21,503 bases of DNA, taken from positions 1-21,503 of the IMG/VR virus record IMGVR_UViG_3300008450_000543; one strand, given 5' to 3'. The DNA is from a virus. A program made the translations under genes and the position numbers. This document shows positions 1 to 5,162 of the stretch, piece by piece (position 1 is the first letter of the stretch; each line of letters starts with the position of its first letter). The notes beneath the pieces were generated by a model. It searched no databases. It was not told where the DNA came from and saw only the letters and a program-made list of their open reading frames with translations.

Positions 1-23
1 AGCGAGGGCTGGCTGGGCGGCAT
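1..23 (-). CDS. Start of a gene cut off by the window edge (tentative)
   Basis: An ATG at 21-23 directly abuts the TGA stop of the preceding gene (24-26) and opens a frame reading MPPSQPS before the window ends. The only support is the tight coupling seen throughout this operon. Seven codons allow no statement on function. Confidence 0.25.
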
Positions 24-167
24 TCAGCGGTACTGCCACCCTGGGGGCAACACGTGACGGGTGTCGGTGCGTTGGATACTTGCGATGATGTCCTGACGGC
101 TTGGTTGTCCTAAGACCAGGCGGGAGGTGAGGAAGCGTGTGAGTAGTTCGGTGTTGATGCGTATCAT
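24..167 (-). CDS. Small hypothetical protein, 47 residues
   Basis: I do not recognise this protein. It starts MIRINTELL and ends PPGWQYR, is rich in arginine and threonine, and shows no signal peptide or membrane segment. The frame is open further upstream to an ATG at 210-212, but the ATG at 165-167 is preferred because it overlaps the stop of the upstream spanin-like gene in an ATGA junction, the same arrangement used by many gene pairs here. It lies in a cluster of exported or membrane-anchored small proteins, but nothing in the sequence ties it to lysis. A reading frame this short could be non-coding; the coupled start is the main argument in its favour. Confidence 0.45.
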   Translation of the reverse strand: MIRINTELLTRFLTSRLVLGQPSRQDIIASIQRTDTRHVLPPGWQYR

Positions 168-625
168 TTGACGAAGAGTAAGGTGAGTGATGTAAAGGTA
201 GCGGCGATCCATCCTCGGCGTGACTTCTTGACCTTGGTGACCTCCTTATTGCAGTTCAGCAGTTCACGCTCAAGACTATCCCTTTGGTCTGTTATTTCAT
301 ACAGTAAGGCCTGAGCGGTCTCATATCGCATGGTTTGTCGTTCAATGGTCTTGGCTTGCAGGTCTGAGTAGTTCTGATAGAGCTCAAGTGACTCACGGGT
401 CAGGCCAAGGTCTACCCGGTCGCTGTCGGCTTGGATGAGGTCTTGCAGCATATAGATGACCAGCTGCTTGGGTATGACTACCAGACTATCAGGGCTTGAC
501 TTTGGTCGAGTCCGCGTAGCGCTTTGCGAGTAGCTCAGTGAGCTCATTGCTAGACATAGCGCTGACGTAAGGATTGCTAGCCGTGCGGTTGCTGCGAACG
601 TGAACGATTTGAGGTTGCTTTGCAT
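164..625 (-). CDS. Exported coiled-coil protein with C-terminal membrane anchor (spanin-like)
   Basis: The 153-residue product has a hydrophobic N-terminal segment (about residues 9-33, ending SLSYSQS) that reads like a signal peptide, then DSLVVIPKQ, a long helical region rich in E, Q, R and L (about 70-135, ending in a KKSRR basic patch), and a C-terminal hydrophobic segment (about 138-152, GWIAATFTSLTLLF). Signal peptide, coiled coil and terminal membrane anchor together resemble a unimolecular spanin, the envelope-spanning lysis protein, but there is no good lipobox, so outer-membrane attachment is unproven. The ATG at 623-625 is chosen because it supplies the signal peptide. It gives a 137-nt overlap with the upstream gene in another frame. 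Starting at Met27 (547) would shorten the overlap to 59 nt but lose the signal peptide. Role inferred. Confidence 0.6.
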   Translation of the reverse strand: MQSNLKSFTFAATARLAILTSALCLAMSSLSYSQSATRTRPKSSPDSLVVIPKQLVIYMLQDLIQADSDRVDLGLTRESLELYQNYSDLQAKTIERQTMRYETAQALLYEITDQRDSLERELLNCNKEVTKVKKSRRGWIAATFTSLTLLFVK

Positions 626-836
626 CGATTTGTTGTTTGATGTCCTTAAGTTGTGTGTTGTAAGAGTTGATAGAGCGCTCCATCTGCTGAAGCTGCATGG
701 TGTGCTGTTCGACCTTGGTGTCGGTGTCCGCCCAGATGACGGTGTTGTCTACCGGCTTAGGGCTGAAGAGTTTGACGGTGATGAAGCTGACCGCGAAGAC
801 TAGGGCGAGGTCAAGCAAGAGTTTCTTGATGTTCAT
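489..836 (-). CDS. Membrane-anchored coiled-coil protein (inner-membrane spanin-like)
   Basis: The 115-residue product has a short basic start (MNIKK), one hydrophobic segment (about residues 6-24, LLLDLALVFAVSFITVKLF), then a polar periplasmic-type region with heptad-like spacing (about 36-75, rich in Q, M, I and K). Orientation and layout match the Rz-type inner-membrane spanin, which pairs with an outer-membrane lipoprotein to disrupt the outer membrane at lysis. It begins with an ATGA overlap (833-836) with the preceding secreted-protein gene, and its last 137 nt are shared with the next gene in another frame, as in Rz/Rz1 pairs. Such short membrane proteins diverge quickly, so the assignment rests on architecture only. 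A structural or signalling membrane protein is possible. Confidence 0.6.
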   Translation of the reverse strand: MNIKKLLLDLALVFAVSFITVKLFSPKPVDNTVIWADTDTKVEQHTMQLQQMERSINSYNTQLKDIKQQIDAKQPQIVHVRSNRTASNPYVSAMSSNELTELLAKRYADSTKVKP

Positions 837-1174
837 AGGCCTTTGAAGTAGAGGATAGCGTTGATGATTTCGTGCTTGTCCGCATAGGGTACTATGTCCC
901 GCAGCTGTGCGTTGATGGTTCGCACGTAGTTGTCCTGCTGCTTGGCTACTTTGGCGAAGCGTCCGGCGGTGTACTTGTTCTTGGGCACGCTGCCGTCAAT
1001 GTCAGCCCATGCGACTGTCTTCATCTTGGTAGCCACGCGGCAGGCCTCTTCGATGTAGATGTTAGTGAGTTGGATCTTGGTCATGCCTGCGAGCGCTGTT
1101 GAGTCATGCTCTGTCTGTGCCTGCGCTGCTCCTAGAGCAGCGGTGAGGGCGAGGGTGGTGATGAGGTGTTTCAT
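833..1174 (-). CDS. Small secreted protein of unknown function
   Basis: The 113-residue product begins MKHLITTLALTAALGAAQAQ, a textbook signal peptide with an AQA cleavage site near residue 19. The mature part of about 94 residues (TEHDSTALAGMTK onward) is mostly helical in composition with repeated polar and aromatic residues (YTAGRF, DNYVRTI), no cysteine pair in a recognisable motif and no further membrane segment. The ATG at 1172-1174 overlaps the upstream TAA stop (TAATG), which favours it over an in-frame ATG 39 nt earlier that would put a polar stretch before the signal peptide. It is followed by an ATGA overlap with the inner-membrane spanin-like gene. A periplasmic function, perhaps in lysis or envelope interaction, is inferred from context only. 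Confidence 0.6.
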   Translation of the reverse strand: MKHLITTLALTAALGAAQAQTEHDSTALAGMTKIQLTNIYIEEACRVATKMKTVAWADIDGSVPKNKYTAGRFAKVAKQQDNYVRTINAQLRDIVPYADKHEIINAILYFKGL

Positions 1175-1329
1175 TAGTATTGATTGAGATTCTGTTGTTG
1201 AGTGCGTTTCCACTTGCCATACTGCTCCGAGTGGGTTACGTCATGGTAGCTAGCACAGCTGGTGAGGCAGGTGAGTAGCAGCAGGCCGATGTAGTAGCGT
1301 CCCTTGCGCTTGACGATGTTCAGCCCCAT
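1174..1329 (-). CDS. Possible nested small lipoprotein (outer-membrane spanin candidate)
   Basis: An internal in-frame ATG at 1327-1329 would give a 51-residue protein: basic start with KRKGRYY, hydrophobic core IGLLLLTCLTS, lipobox cysteine at its residue 25, then a short polar tail ending in QQQNLNQY. This is the layout of a small outer-membrane lipoprotein such as an Rz1-type spanin. The gene for an inner-membrane spanin-like protein lies two genes downstream. It shares frame and stop with the winged-helix gene, so internal initiation would be needed to make it. The signal sequence is visible in the sequence; separate expression is inference. Confidence 0.35.
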   Translation of the reverse strand: MGLNIVKRKGRYYIGLLLLTCLTSCASYHDVTHSEQYGKWKRTQQQNLNQY

Positions 1330-1494
1330 GCCCCGCAGGTGAACGATGTCACGGTAGACGTTGCGCAGGGACGATCCTGACAGGGCTGCGAGTTCTTCCA
1401 TCGTCCCGCCCTTCTCAAGCGCTTCGGATAGTGCCAGCAGGCGCTTGCCCTTGGCGTTGAGTAGTCCTTCGAGTGCTATGCGATTGCTTGCCAT
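1174..1494 (-). CDS. Winged-helix DNA-binding protein running into a lipoprotein signal sequence
   Basis: The product (106 residues from MASNRIALEG) starts with a winged helix-turn-helix of the HTH_11/DeoR type: LLALSEALEKGG, then the HTH MEELAALSGSSLRNVYRDI, then the wing GLNIVKRKGRYYI. Immediately after the wing the same frame reads GLLLLTCLTSC, a hydrophobic core with a good lipobox (LTSC), then 26 polar residues. A DNA-binding domain followed by a lipoprotein signal makes little sense as one polypeptide, so an internal start is likely (see the 1174-1329 entry). The ATG at 1492-1494 overlaps the VRR-NUC gene by 19 nt; an alternative ATG lies at 1513-1515. The DNA-binding part is convincing; its target is unknown. 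Confidence 0.6.
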   Translation of the reverse strand: MASNRIALEGLLNAKGKRLLALSEALEKGGTMEELAALSGSSLRNVYRDIVHLRGMGLNIVKRKGRYYIGLLLLTCLTSCASYHDVTHSEQYGKWKRTQQQNLNQY

Positions 1495-1913
1495 TCGGTG
1501 TAGAATTGATCCCATGTCCGGGCGATAATGTAGACGCCACCTGCCTTCTCTATTTCAGCCTTGACGCGTTCCTGGTCGGGGCTCATCCTGTCCTTGCCTA
1601 TCTTGACTTCGATGGCTACGGTGATGGCTACCTTGCGGTCGCCTATCATAATATTCTTGGCGGCCATGATGTCGGCGATACCCTTTCGAGTTCCGCCCTT
1701 GCGCCACCGCCCGGTGCGCTTGTCGTAGATGCCTGTGTTGTTAATGCGGTCGGCATAATGTCCTGACATGCGCACAAACGCTTCAATGCTACGCGTGAGC
1801 TCGTTGGCGGTGGCGTCCTTGAAGGGCTTCACGTATAGCGCGTGTATCGGGACGTTGGGGTACTTCTCATGCTGTCGAAGCAGAGCCATCCGTTGCAGGT
1901 CCTTGAGGGTCAT
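1476..1913 (-). CDS. VRR-NUC family nuclease
   Basis: The 145-residue protein carries the VRR-NUC signature, a PD-(D/E)XK-type nuclease fold: GGTRKGIADIMA with the catalytic Asp81, then the strand VAIEVKIGKDRMSPDQ with Glu102-Val-Lys104 and Gln114, and the closing strand GGVYIIART. Length is normal for stand-alone phage VRR-NUC proteins. The family includes Holliday-junction-type and replication-repair nucleases, so a role in recombination or genome processing alongside the ERF annealing protein upstream is likely. The first ATG (1911-1913) overlaps the previous gene by 47 nt; a second Met at residue 9 would reduce this to 23 nt. Family assignment is firm; the DNA structure it cuts cannot be read from sequence. 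Confidence 0.85.
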   Translation of the reverse strand: MTLKDLQRMALLRQHEKYPNVPIHALYVKPFKDATANELTRSIEAFVRMSGHYADRINNTGIYDKRTGRWRKGGTRKGIADIMAAKNIMIGDRKVAITVAIEVKIGKDRMSPDQERVKAEIEKAGGVYIIARTWDQFYTEWQAIA

Positions 1914-2091
1914 ATTCGCGTATGACCTTGATAAGCTCCTCGTGGCTGACGTCCTTCTTGTAGCGCATCAGGGCGACTTGGTCAAGCAGGGCAAGGAACG
2001 GGTCGTCAAGGTATGCCTTGTGCCTATCCCGTAGCTCTGAGAGCCTGCGCTCTAGGTGTTCAATCTCCTTGGTGAGGGGTGTGGTCATCAT
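1867..2091 (-). CDS. Small helical hypothetical protein, 74 residues
   Basis: I do not recognise this protein. The first 30 residues (TKEIEHLERRLSELRDRHKAYL) have heptad spacing of leucines and look like a short coiled coil, followed by DPFLALLDQVALMRYKKDVSHEELIKVIREYDP and a polar tail. There is no signal peptide or membrane segment. The start is either of two consecutive ATGs (2086-2091). It overlaps the upstream gene by 32 nt and the VRR-NUC gene by 47 nt in different frames, so it belongs to the same transcript. A small oligomerising partner of the recombination proteins is conceivable but is only a guess from neighbours. Confidence 0.55.
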   Translation of the reverse strand: MMTTPLTKEIEHLERRLSELRDRHKAYLDDPFLALLDQVALMRYKKDVSHEELIKVIREYDPQGPATDGSASTA

Positions 2092-2407
2092 GCGAAGTTA
2101 GTTCATCGGGTGGCTCGTTGTGTCCGATCTCGTTTATGAGTTCATCTAGTTCGATAAGCTTGTCGCTTATCTCTTGCATGTTCTTAACTATCAGCGCCTT
2201 GACCTTGCCAAGCCCTGTCCAGTACTTGTTCTTGTCGTAGCCGATGACCATGTCATGTCCTTTGGCCTCCCATGCTGCGAGCTTCTCAAGGGACTCGCAG
2301 TAACTGTCGAACAGGCGGTCGCGCTGGTTGATGAGCACCCACTTCTTGAGGCTGATGTCGGCCTTGAAGCTGCCCATGATTACGTTGTGTCGTGGTGTGT
2401 GTGTCAT
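2060..2407 (-). CDS. Hypothetical helical protein, 115 residues
   Basis: I do not recognise a family. The protein is predicted to be helical and soluble, with an aromatic and charged central region (LAAWEAKGHDMVIGYDKNKYWTG broken across two helices) and an acidic C-terminal half (LIELDELINEIGHNEPPDEL), ending in a histidine-rich tail (SHDDHTPH). The ATG at 2405-2407 forms an ATGA overlap with the stop of the upstream 66-residue gene, which supports this start over the later Met11. It sits among the small genes between ERF and VRR-NUC and is probably co-expressed with them. Function unknown. Confidence 0.6.
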   Translation of the reverse strand: MTHTPRHNVIMGSFKADISLKKWVLINQRDRLFDSYCESLEKLAAWEAKGHDMVIGYDKNKYWTGLGKVKALIVKNMQEISDKLIELDELINEIGHNEPPDELTSHDDHTPHQGD

Positions 2408-2604
2408 GATACGAGGTCGTCTAGGTTGATGTTATATTCATCCATGATGCGTTCGATGCTTTGCAGTATCTGCTTGCGTGTGTTGCCTAAATTCTGATTC
2501 TTGATAGACCAAATGACCAGTGCTAGGTCGGTGGCCTTGACACATCGCATGTGAGCTTGCCGCTCGTCGTGATCGTTCAGGTCGAAGGTGAGGGTGGCGG
2601 TCAT
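2404..2604 (-). CDS. Small hypothetical protein starting MTATLTFDL, 66 residues
   Basis: The N-terminus MTATLTFDLNDHDERQAH, followed by an amphipathic helix (RCVKATDLALVIWSIKN) and an acidic tail (MDEYNINLDDLVS), resembles a group of short phage proteins of unknown role, often annotated only as hypothetical; the resemblance is from memory. No catalytic motif, signal peptide or membrane segment is visible. Its start overlaps the stop of the 40-codon gene upstream and its stop overlaps the next start, both as ATGA junctions, which fixes both ends. Probably part of the recombination or replication operon. Confidence 0.65.
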   Translation of the reverse strand: MTATLTFDLNDHDERQAHMRCVKATDLALVIWSIKNQNLGNTRKQILQSIERIMDEYNINLDDLVS

Positions 2605-2723
2605 CGCTTTGGCTTTTGCTTCTTAGACTTGTTGAACTGCGCGTAGCAGATAGCATACGCTTGGTCTACTGTCATGCCCTGACGTAGCAGGGTCTTGACA
2701 CAGTCTTCTACTTGTTTAGGCAT
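2601..2723 (-). CDS. Very small gene, 40 residues, with CVK-AYAIC motif
   Basis: A 40-codon frame begins at the ATG 2721-2723, overlapping the stop of the upstream gene (2716-2718), and ends in TGA at 2601-2603, overlapping the next ATG. The product starts MPKQVEDCVKTLL, continues through QGMTVDQAYAICYAQF and ends in a lysine-rich tail (KSKKQKPKR). The pairing of a CVK helix with AYAIC a dozen residues later is a short motif I recall from many phage proteins, where its role is unclear. Coupled junctions at both ends and the basic tail argue that it is translated. The two cysteines could be structural; nucleic-acid binding through the tail is speculation. Confidence 0.65.
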   Translation of the reverse strand: MPKQVEDCVKTLLRQGMTVDQAYAICYAQFNKSKKQKPKR

Positions 2724-3108
2724 GGTCGGTGGGTGTTGGTGGTGTGTACACTAGGTTTCCATCTACGTCTTCAATGCGTATCTCGCCGTTGACGAACTCG
2801 ACCATCGCGGCGTAGAGCGCCTGCTGCTTGTGCATAGGTAGTTCCATCATGAGCTTCATCATGTCCGACCACACGACCGAGTTCTCGACCAGCTCGTCAA
2901 ACAGCGCCTTGTCGTCTGCCCATGAGTTGAACAGGGACTTGGCTGAGTTGAGGTAGGTATTGAGCACCTGCTTCTGCCGCATCTTTAGCTGGTCTTTCAG
3001 AACGTATGCCCACCCTTCGGCCTGCTGGCTAAGGGATAGGAACATGAACATCGCCCAATGGTTAGGGTTCCATGTCGGTGCGGCGGTGGTGACGGTTACT
3101 TGCTCCAT
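2716..3108 (-). CDS. Hypothetical protein, 130 residues
   Basis: I do not recognise a family. The protein begins MEQVTVTTAAPTWNPNHW, has a helical middle with many methionines and aromatics (MKLMMELPMHKQQALYAAM), and ends in an acidic, proline-rich tail (YTPPTPTDHA). The hydrophobic stretch WAMFMFLSLSQQAEGW near residues 18-33 is too short and too polar at its edges to be a clear membrane segment. It overlaps the upstream gene by 13 nt and the 40-codon gene downstream by 8 nt. Position right after the ERF pair suggests a function in DNA metabolism, but there is no direct evidence. Confidence 0.6.
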   Translation of the reverse strand: MEQVTVTTAAPTWNPNHWAMFMFLSLSQQAEGWAYVLKDQLKMRQKQVLNTYLNSAKSLFNSWADDKALFDELVENSVVWSDMMKLMMELPMHKQQALYAAMVEFVNGEIRIEDVDGNLVYTPPTPTDHA

Positions 3109-3575
3109 GTTGTCTTGTATGTTGTCGTTGATGTCTTTACAGGTGGCAAGATACGCACGAGCTCGCCGGTCTCTTCATTGACGATGGTGGTAGCGTTCTT
3201 GATGCTACGTAGGAACTTCTCCCGCTCCTTGCGGCGTGCGGTCAGGTCGTTGATGGCAGCTGTCAGGTCATTGTACTCGGCATCGTTGCAGCCTGAGTAG
3301 TCGTATTTAGTACCCGCCTCGATGACCTCGAAGGTAGCCCCGAATAGGACTATCTCTTCGCCCTTGGTGTAGGCGTTCAGCTCGTCAAGCACGCGGCCTC
3401 TGAGCTCGTCCTTGATAGCGTCGAACAGGTCGGTCATGGACTTGACGTTCAGCGCTACCTGCGTGGCCTTGAGGTGACCTTCGTCAATGAGTGAGATGAT
3501 GGATGCCGCACGATCGCGGATGATCTCTTTGGTGAGCGCTACTGGCTCGCTGTCTAGTTGGATGTCGGTGTTCAT
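3096..3575 (-). CDS. Conserved-looking partner gene of the ERF protein, 159 residues
   Basis: The protein has an N-terminal helical region (EIIRDRAASIISLIDEGH), a central part with the stretch GEEIVLFGATFEVIEAGTKYDYSG, then a helix with many charges (TARRKEREKFLRSI) and a polar C-terminus. From memory, phages that carry single-strand annealing proteins often have a neighbouring gene with this KYDYSG...KEREKFL pattern, but I know no assigned activity. It begins with an ATGA overlap (3572-3575) with the ERF gene, so the two are translationally coupled. A helper or regulatory role in recombination is inferred from this coupling only. Confidence 0.65.
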   Translation of the reverse strand: MNTDIQLDSEPVALTKEIIRDRAASIISLIDEGHLKATQVALNVKSMTDLFDAIKDELRGRVLDELNAYTKGEEIVLFGATFEVIEAGTKYDYSGCNDAEYNDLTAAINDLTARRKEREKFLRSIKNATTIVNEETGELVRILPPVKTSTTTYKTTWSK

Positions 3576-4192
3576 GCTTCGGTGAGTTGTTTAAGTTGTG
3601 ATGCGGTGATTTGATACTTCTGCTTGACCTGGTCTATGCTACCGCCGTTGGCGATGAACTTGGCCACCTCGGGTAGCTTCGACTCAGGCAGGTGTGGTAG
3701 AACGGCAGCCTGACTGTCATCGGCATCCGTGTCCTCGTCCGCGTTCAAATTTAGAAGGGCTGAAATAGCGTATCTTTTTAAGTACGTCAGCCCACCCCCC
3801 GCGTTTTGGAGTGCGTTGGTGTTGTTGCCTTGCATCGGTATGAAGCCGACCTTGCTGGCGATGAACTGACCGCTCACGTGCAGCAGTTGGGTGATGACCT
3901 CCGGGCCTGCAAGGGACTGAATCAGCATCAGCCCGTGCTTAGCAAGTGCAGGCTTGGTCTTGGCGATGATCTCGTCAAGGGTCGTGTAGCTGCGCGTTCT
4001 GCCACCTCCGACCGGTACGGTGCGGTCTTTGGTGATGCTGACGGGCTCCTTGTGGAACGCAAGCAGGGCGGCTAGTACCTTGTCCTGCGCGGTTGAAGTC
4101 CAATAGTTGTCGGTGTGCCAGGTGATCCCGCTGGCTGGGGCTTGAGGCGAGCCGCTGTGCTCGGTGTCAAGTAATTGTTTTGTTGCTCCCAT
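3572..4192 (-). CDS. ERF-family single-strand annealing protein
   Basis: ERF proteins anneal complementary single-stranded DNA and drive phage recombination and genome circularisation. The 206-residue product shows the family pattern: AALLAFHKEPVSITKD, then YTTLDEIIAKTKPALAKHGLM, the segment around residues 105-130, and the diagnostic GGGLTYLKRYAISALLNLNADEDTDAD (about 132-158), where the glycine run, Tyr-x-Lys-Arg-Tyr and acidic end are hallmarks. The C-terminal 45 residues form a small helical tail (ASQLKQLTEA) of the kind used for partner contact. Starts 8 nt after the winged-helix-like gene and overlaps the next gene by 4 nt. The nearby VRR-NUC nuclease makes a recombination module likely. 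Confidence 0.9.
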   Translation of the reverse strand: MGATKQLLDTEHSGSPQAPASGITWHTDNYWTSTAQDKVLAALLAFHKEPVSITKDRTVPVGGGRTRSYTTLDEIIAKTKPALAKHGLMLIQSLAGPEVITQLLHVSGQFIASKVGFIPMQGNNTNALQNAGGGLTYLKRYAISALLNLNADEDTDADDSQAAVLPHLPESKLPEVAKFIANGGSIDQVKQKYQITASQLKQLTEA

Positions 4193-4200
4193 TGTGTTGT

Positions 4201-4515
4201 TTATTGATGATTAGTTCGATACCAATTTCTAAATTGACGTGATGCTATTTCGTAAGCTATCGTGTCGGCATGCGCTTCACCTAGTTCGAAGTACTGATAC
4301 TTGGGCTTGTACAGGACACGGCAGTCCACTAGGAACTTTGTAAAGTAGGAATGGCTCTTGGTCTTCTTGAGTATGTATCGCATCTGATAGCCACTCGCTT
4401 GACCATGCCGTGAGAGGTAGGTGACTATGGCCTTGATGACTTCGAAGTCCTTGTCAAGTAGCTTCTGAGTCATGAACACGCTCTCTCTGAGGTCTTCTAC
4501 AGATTGATGTACCAT
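4201..4515 (-). CDS. Winged-helix-like hypothetical protein, 104 residues
   Basis: The segment FEVIKAIVTYLSRHGQASGYQMRYILKKTKSHSYFTKFLVDCRVLYKPKYQYFEL reads, in pieces, like a winged helix: helix, helix, recognition-type helix, then a two-strand wing ending YQYFEL. The C-terminus is basic (RQFRNWYRTNHQ). It could bind DNA, but the family is not clear. The N-terminal MVHQSVEDLRES resembles the start of the HTH protein encoded at 4603-4854. The ATG at 4513-4515 overlaps the 34-codon gene by 19 nt; Met15 (4473) is an alternative that begins just before the folded part. It is followed closely by ERF. Confidence 0.55.
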   Translation of the reverse strand: MVHQSVEDLRESVFMTQKLLDKDFEVIKAIVTYLSRHGQASGYQMRYILKKTKSHSYFTKFLVDCRVLYKPKYQYFELGEAHADTIAYEIASRQFRNWYRTNHQ

Positions 4516-4601
4516 AGCATGTGGTCGGCTTTAGTGATGAAGAAGTCGTGGATACATGGCTCGCGGTGCAGCTTAGTGCAGGCTTGCAGGTAGGTGTACA
4601 T
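4497..4601 (-). CDS. Very small hypothetical gene, 34 residues
   Basis: The ATG at 4599-4601 follows one base after the TGA of the HTH gene, and the frame runs through MYTYLQACTKLHREPC and HDFFITKADHMLWYINL to a stop that overlaps the next gene. The frame is open further upstream as a serine- and asparagine-rich extension to 4787, but that part lies opposite the well-supported HTH gene in another frame and looks non-coding. Close coupling on both sides is the only support. Aromatic-rich composition; no motif that I recognise. Confidence 0.4.
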   Translation of the reverse strand: MYTYLQACTKLHREPCIHDFFITKADHMLWYINL

Positions 4602-4602
4602 G

Positions 4603-4854
4603 TCATTGAAGACCAGCTGCCTCACGCTGCTCGCGTTGCTTGGCAAGGATGCGCTTAAGTTGTTCGACCCGGTCGGTGCGTTGCTTGATGATGGTTTGTG
4701 CATGTTTGATGATGAGTTGTGCTGTGTCATTGCGTTGAAGGCCTCTGAGGGATATTTGAACTGTCTTTGGTGTGACTCCGATTTCACGGGCGATAGTGCT
4801 TACGTCTCCGTATTCTAGAGATTCACGAAGATCTTTTAACTGATGCGCTTTCAT
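4603..4854 (-). CDS. Helix-turn-helix DNA-binding protein, 83 residues
   Basis: Residues 17-37 (DVSTIAREIGVTPKTVQISL) have the helix-turn-helix pattern with Ala-Arg-Glu at the start of the first helix, the Ile-Gly-Val turn and Thr-Val-Gln-Ile in the recognition helix. The remainder is one long basic helix (IIKQRTDRVEQLKRILAKQREQRE), probably for dimerisation. I start it at MKAHQLKDLRE (4852-4854), which gives an ordinary small phage regulator; the frame is open for 31 further codons, but that low-complexity threonine- and serine-rich stretch overlaps the upstream gene more deeply. It lies about 220 bp downstream of a repeat-rich promoter region and is a good candidate for an autoregulator of this operon. 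Confidence 0.7.
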   Translation of the reverse strand: MKAHQLKDLRESLEYGDVSTIAREIGVTPKTVQISLRGLQRNDTAQLIIKHAQTIIKQRTDRVEQLKRILAKQREQREAAGLQ

Positions 4855-5071
4855 GTATGATGTGTTGGATTTGTTCGCGTTGAGTGATGTAGTCGTTGAG
4901 CCACTTTCGGCAGTGGTCACCCCACCCGCCCTCTTGATAGCAGTCAATGAGTACTGCGAGGTGGCGCTTGGCTTCCTGATAGTTACCTTCAGTAAGGTGA
5001 CGGAGGATGACGTTCTCTAGGTGGCCGGTAAGGCGGGCAGCTATTTCGCAGCCTATATAGTCCTTGTTCAT
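4823..5071 (-). CDS. First gene of the recombination operon, hypothetical, 82 residues
   Basis: I do not recognise a family. The product starts MNKDYIGCEIAARLTGH, has a helical middle (LRHLTEGNYQEAKRHLAVLIDCYQ) and a Gly-Trp-Gly-Asp turn before a final helix. The ATG at 5069-5071 is chosen over an ATG at 5114-5116, because the 15 intervening codons consist of tandem repeats, a palindrome and a promoter-like element (separate entries) and encode a low-complexity peptide. With this start, five bases separate the promoter element from the ATG, implying a leaderless or nearly leaderless transcript. The end overlaps the HTH gene by 32 nt. Confidence 0.6.
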   Translation of the reverse strand: MNKDYIGCEIAARLTGHLENVILRHLTEGNYQEAKRHLAVLIDCYQEGGWGDHCRKWLNDYITQREQIQHIIHESASVKRSS

Positions 5072-5076
5072 GCCGT

Positions 5077-5084
5077 CAAAAGTA
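5077..5084 (-). promoter_or_regulatory. Promoter -7 element (TACTTTTG), Bacteroidota type
   Basis: On the minus strand this reads TACTTTTG, a full match to the Bacteroidota -7 consensus TAnnTTTG. It lies 5 nt before the chosen ATG at 5071. I see no -33 TTTG match 19-21 nt upstream; that place is taken by the repeats at 5087-5116, which suggests control by a bound regulator. Confidence 0.5.
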
Positions 5085-5086
5085 TA

Positions 5087-5116
5087 ACTTCCGGAAGTAT
5101 GGAAGTAGGGAAGCAT
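5087..5116. promoter_or_regulatory. Putative operator: 12-bp palindrome fused to three tandem 8-bp repeats
   Basis: On the plus strand, ACTTCCGGAAGT (5087-5098) is a perfect 12-bp palindrome. Its right half begins a run of three 8-bp units, GGAAGTAT (5093-5100), GGAAGTAG (5101-5108) and GGAAGCAT (5109-5116). The array lies immediately upstream of the promoter element at 5077-5084 and overlaps where a -33 element would be. This is the layout of a repressor or activator binding site. The HTH protein encoded at 4603-4854 is the nearest candidate ligand; that link is inference. Confidence 0.5.
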
Positions 5117-5162
5117 AAAAATAATTCCTAACTATCTGACATTCAGGCACAAAAAGTTACAC

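Noticed and set aside
2438-2656. Minus-strand frame of 72 codons overlapping the 40- and 66-residue genes
   Set aside because: Serine- and arginine-rich translation without structure, and it conflicts with two genes that have coupled junctions.
4602-4787. Serine- and asparagine-rich upstream extension of the 34-codon frame
   Set aside because: It lies opposite the well-supported HTH gene in another frame and has low-complexity composition; only the part from 4601 is kept.
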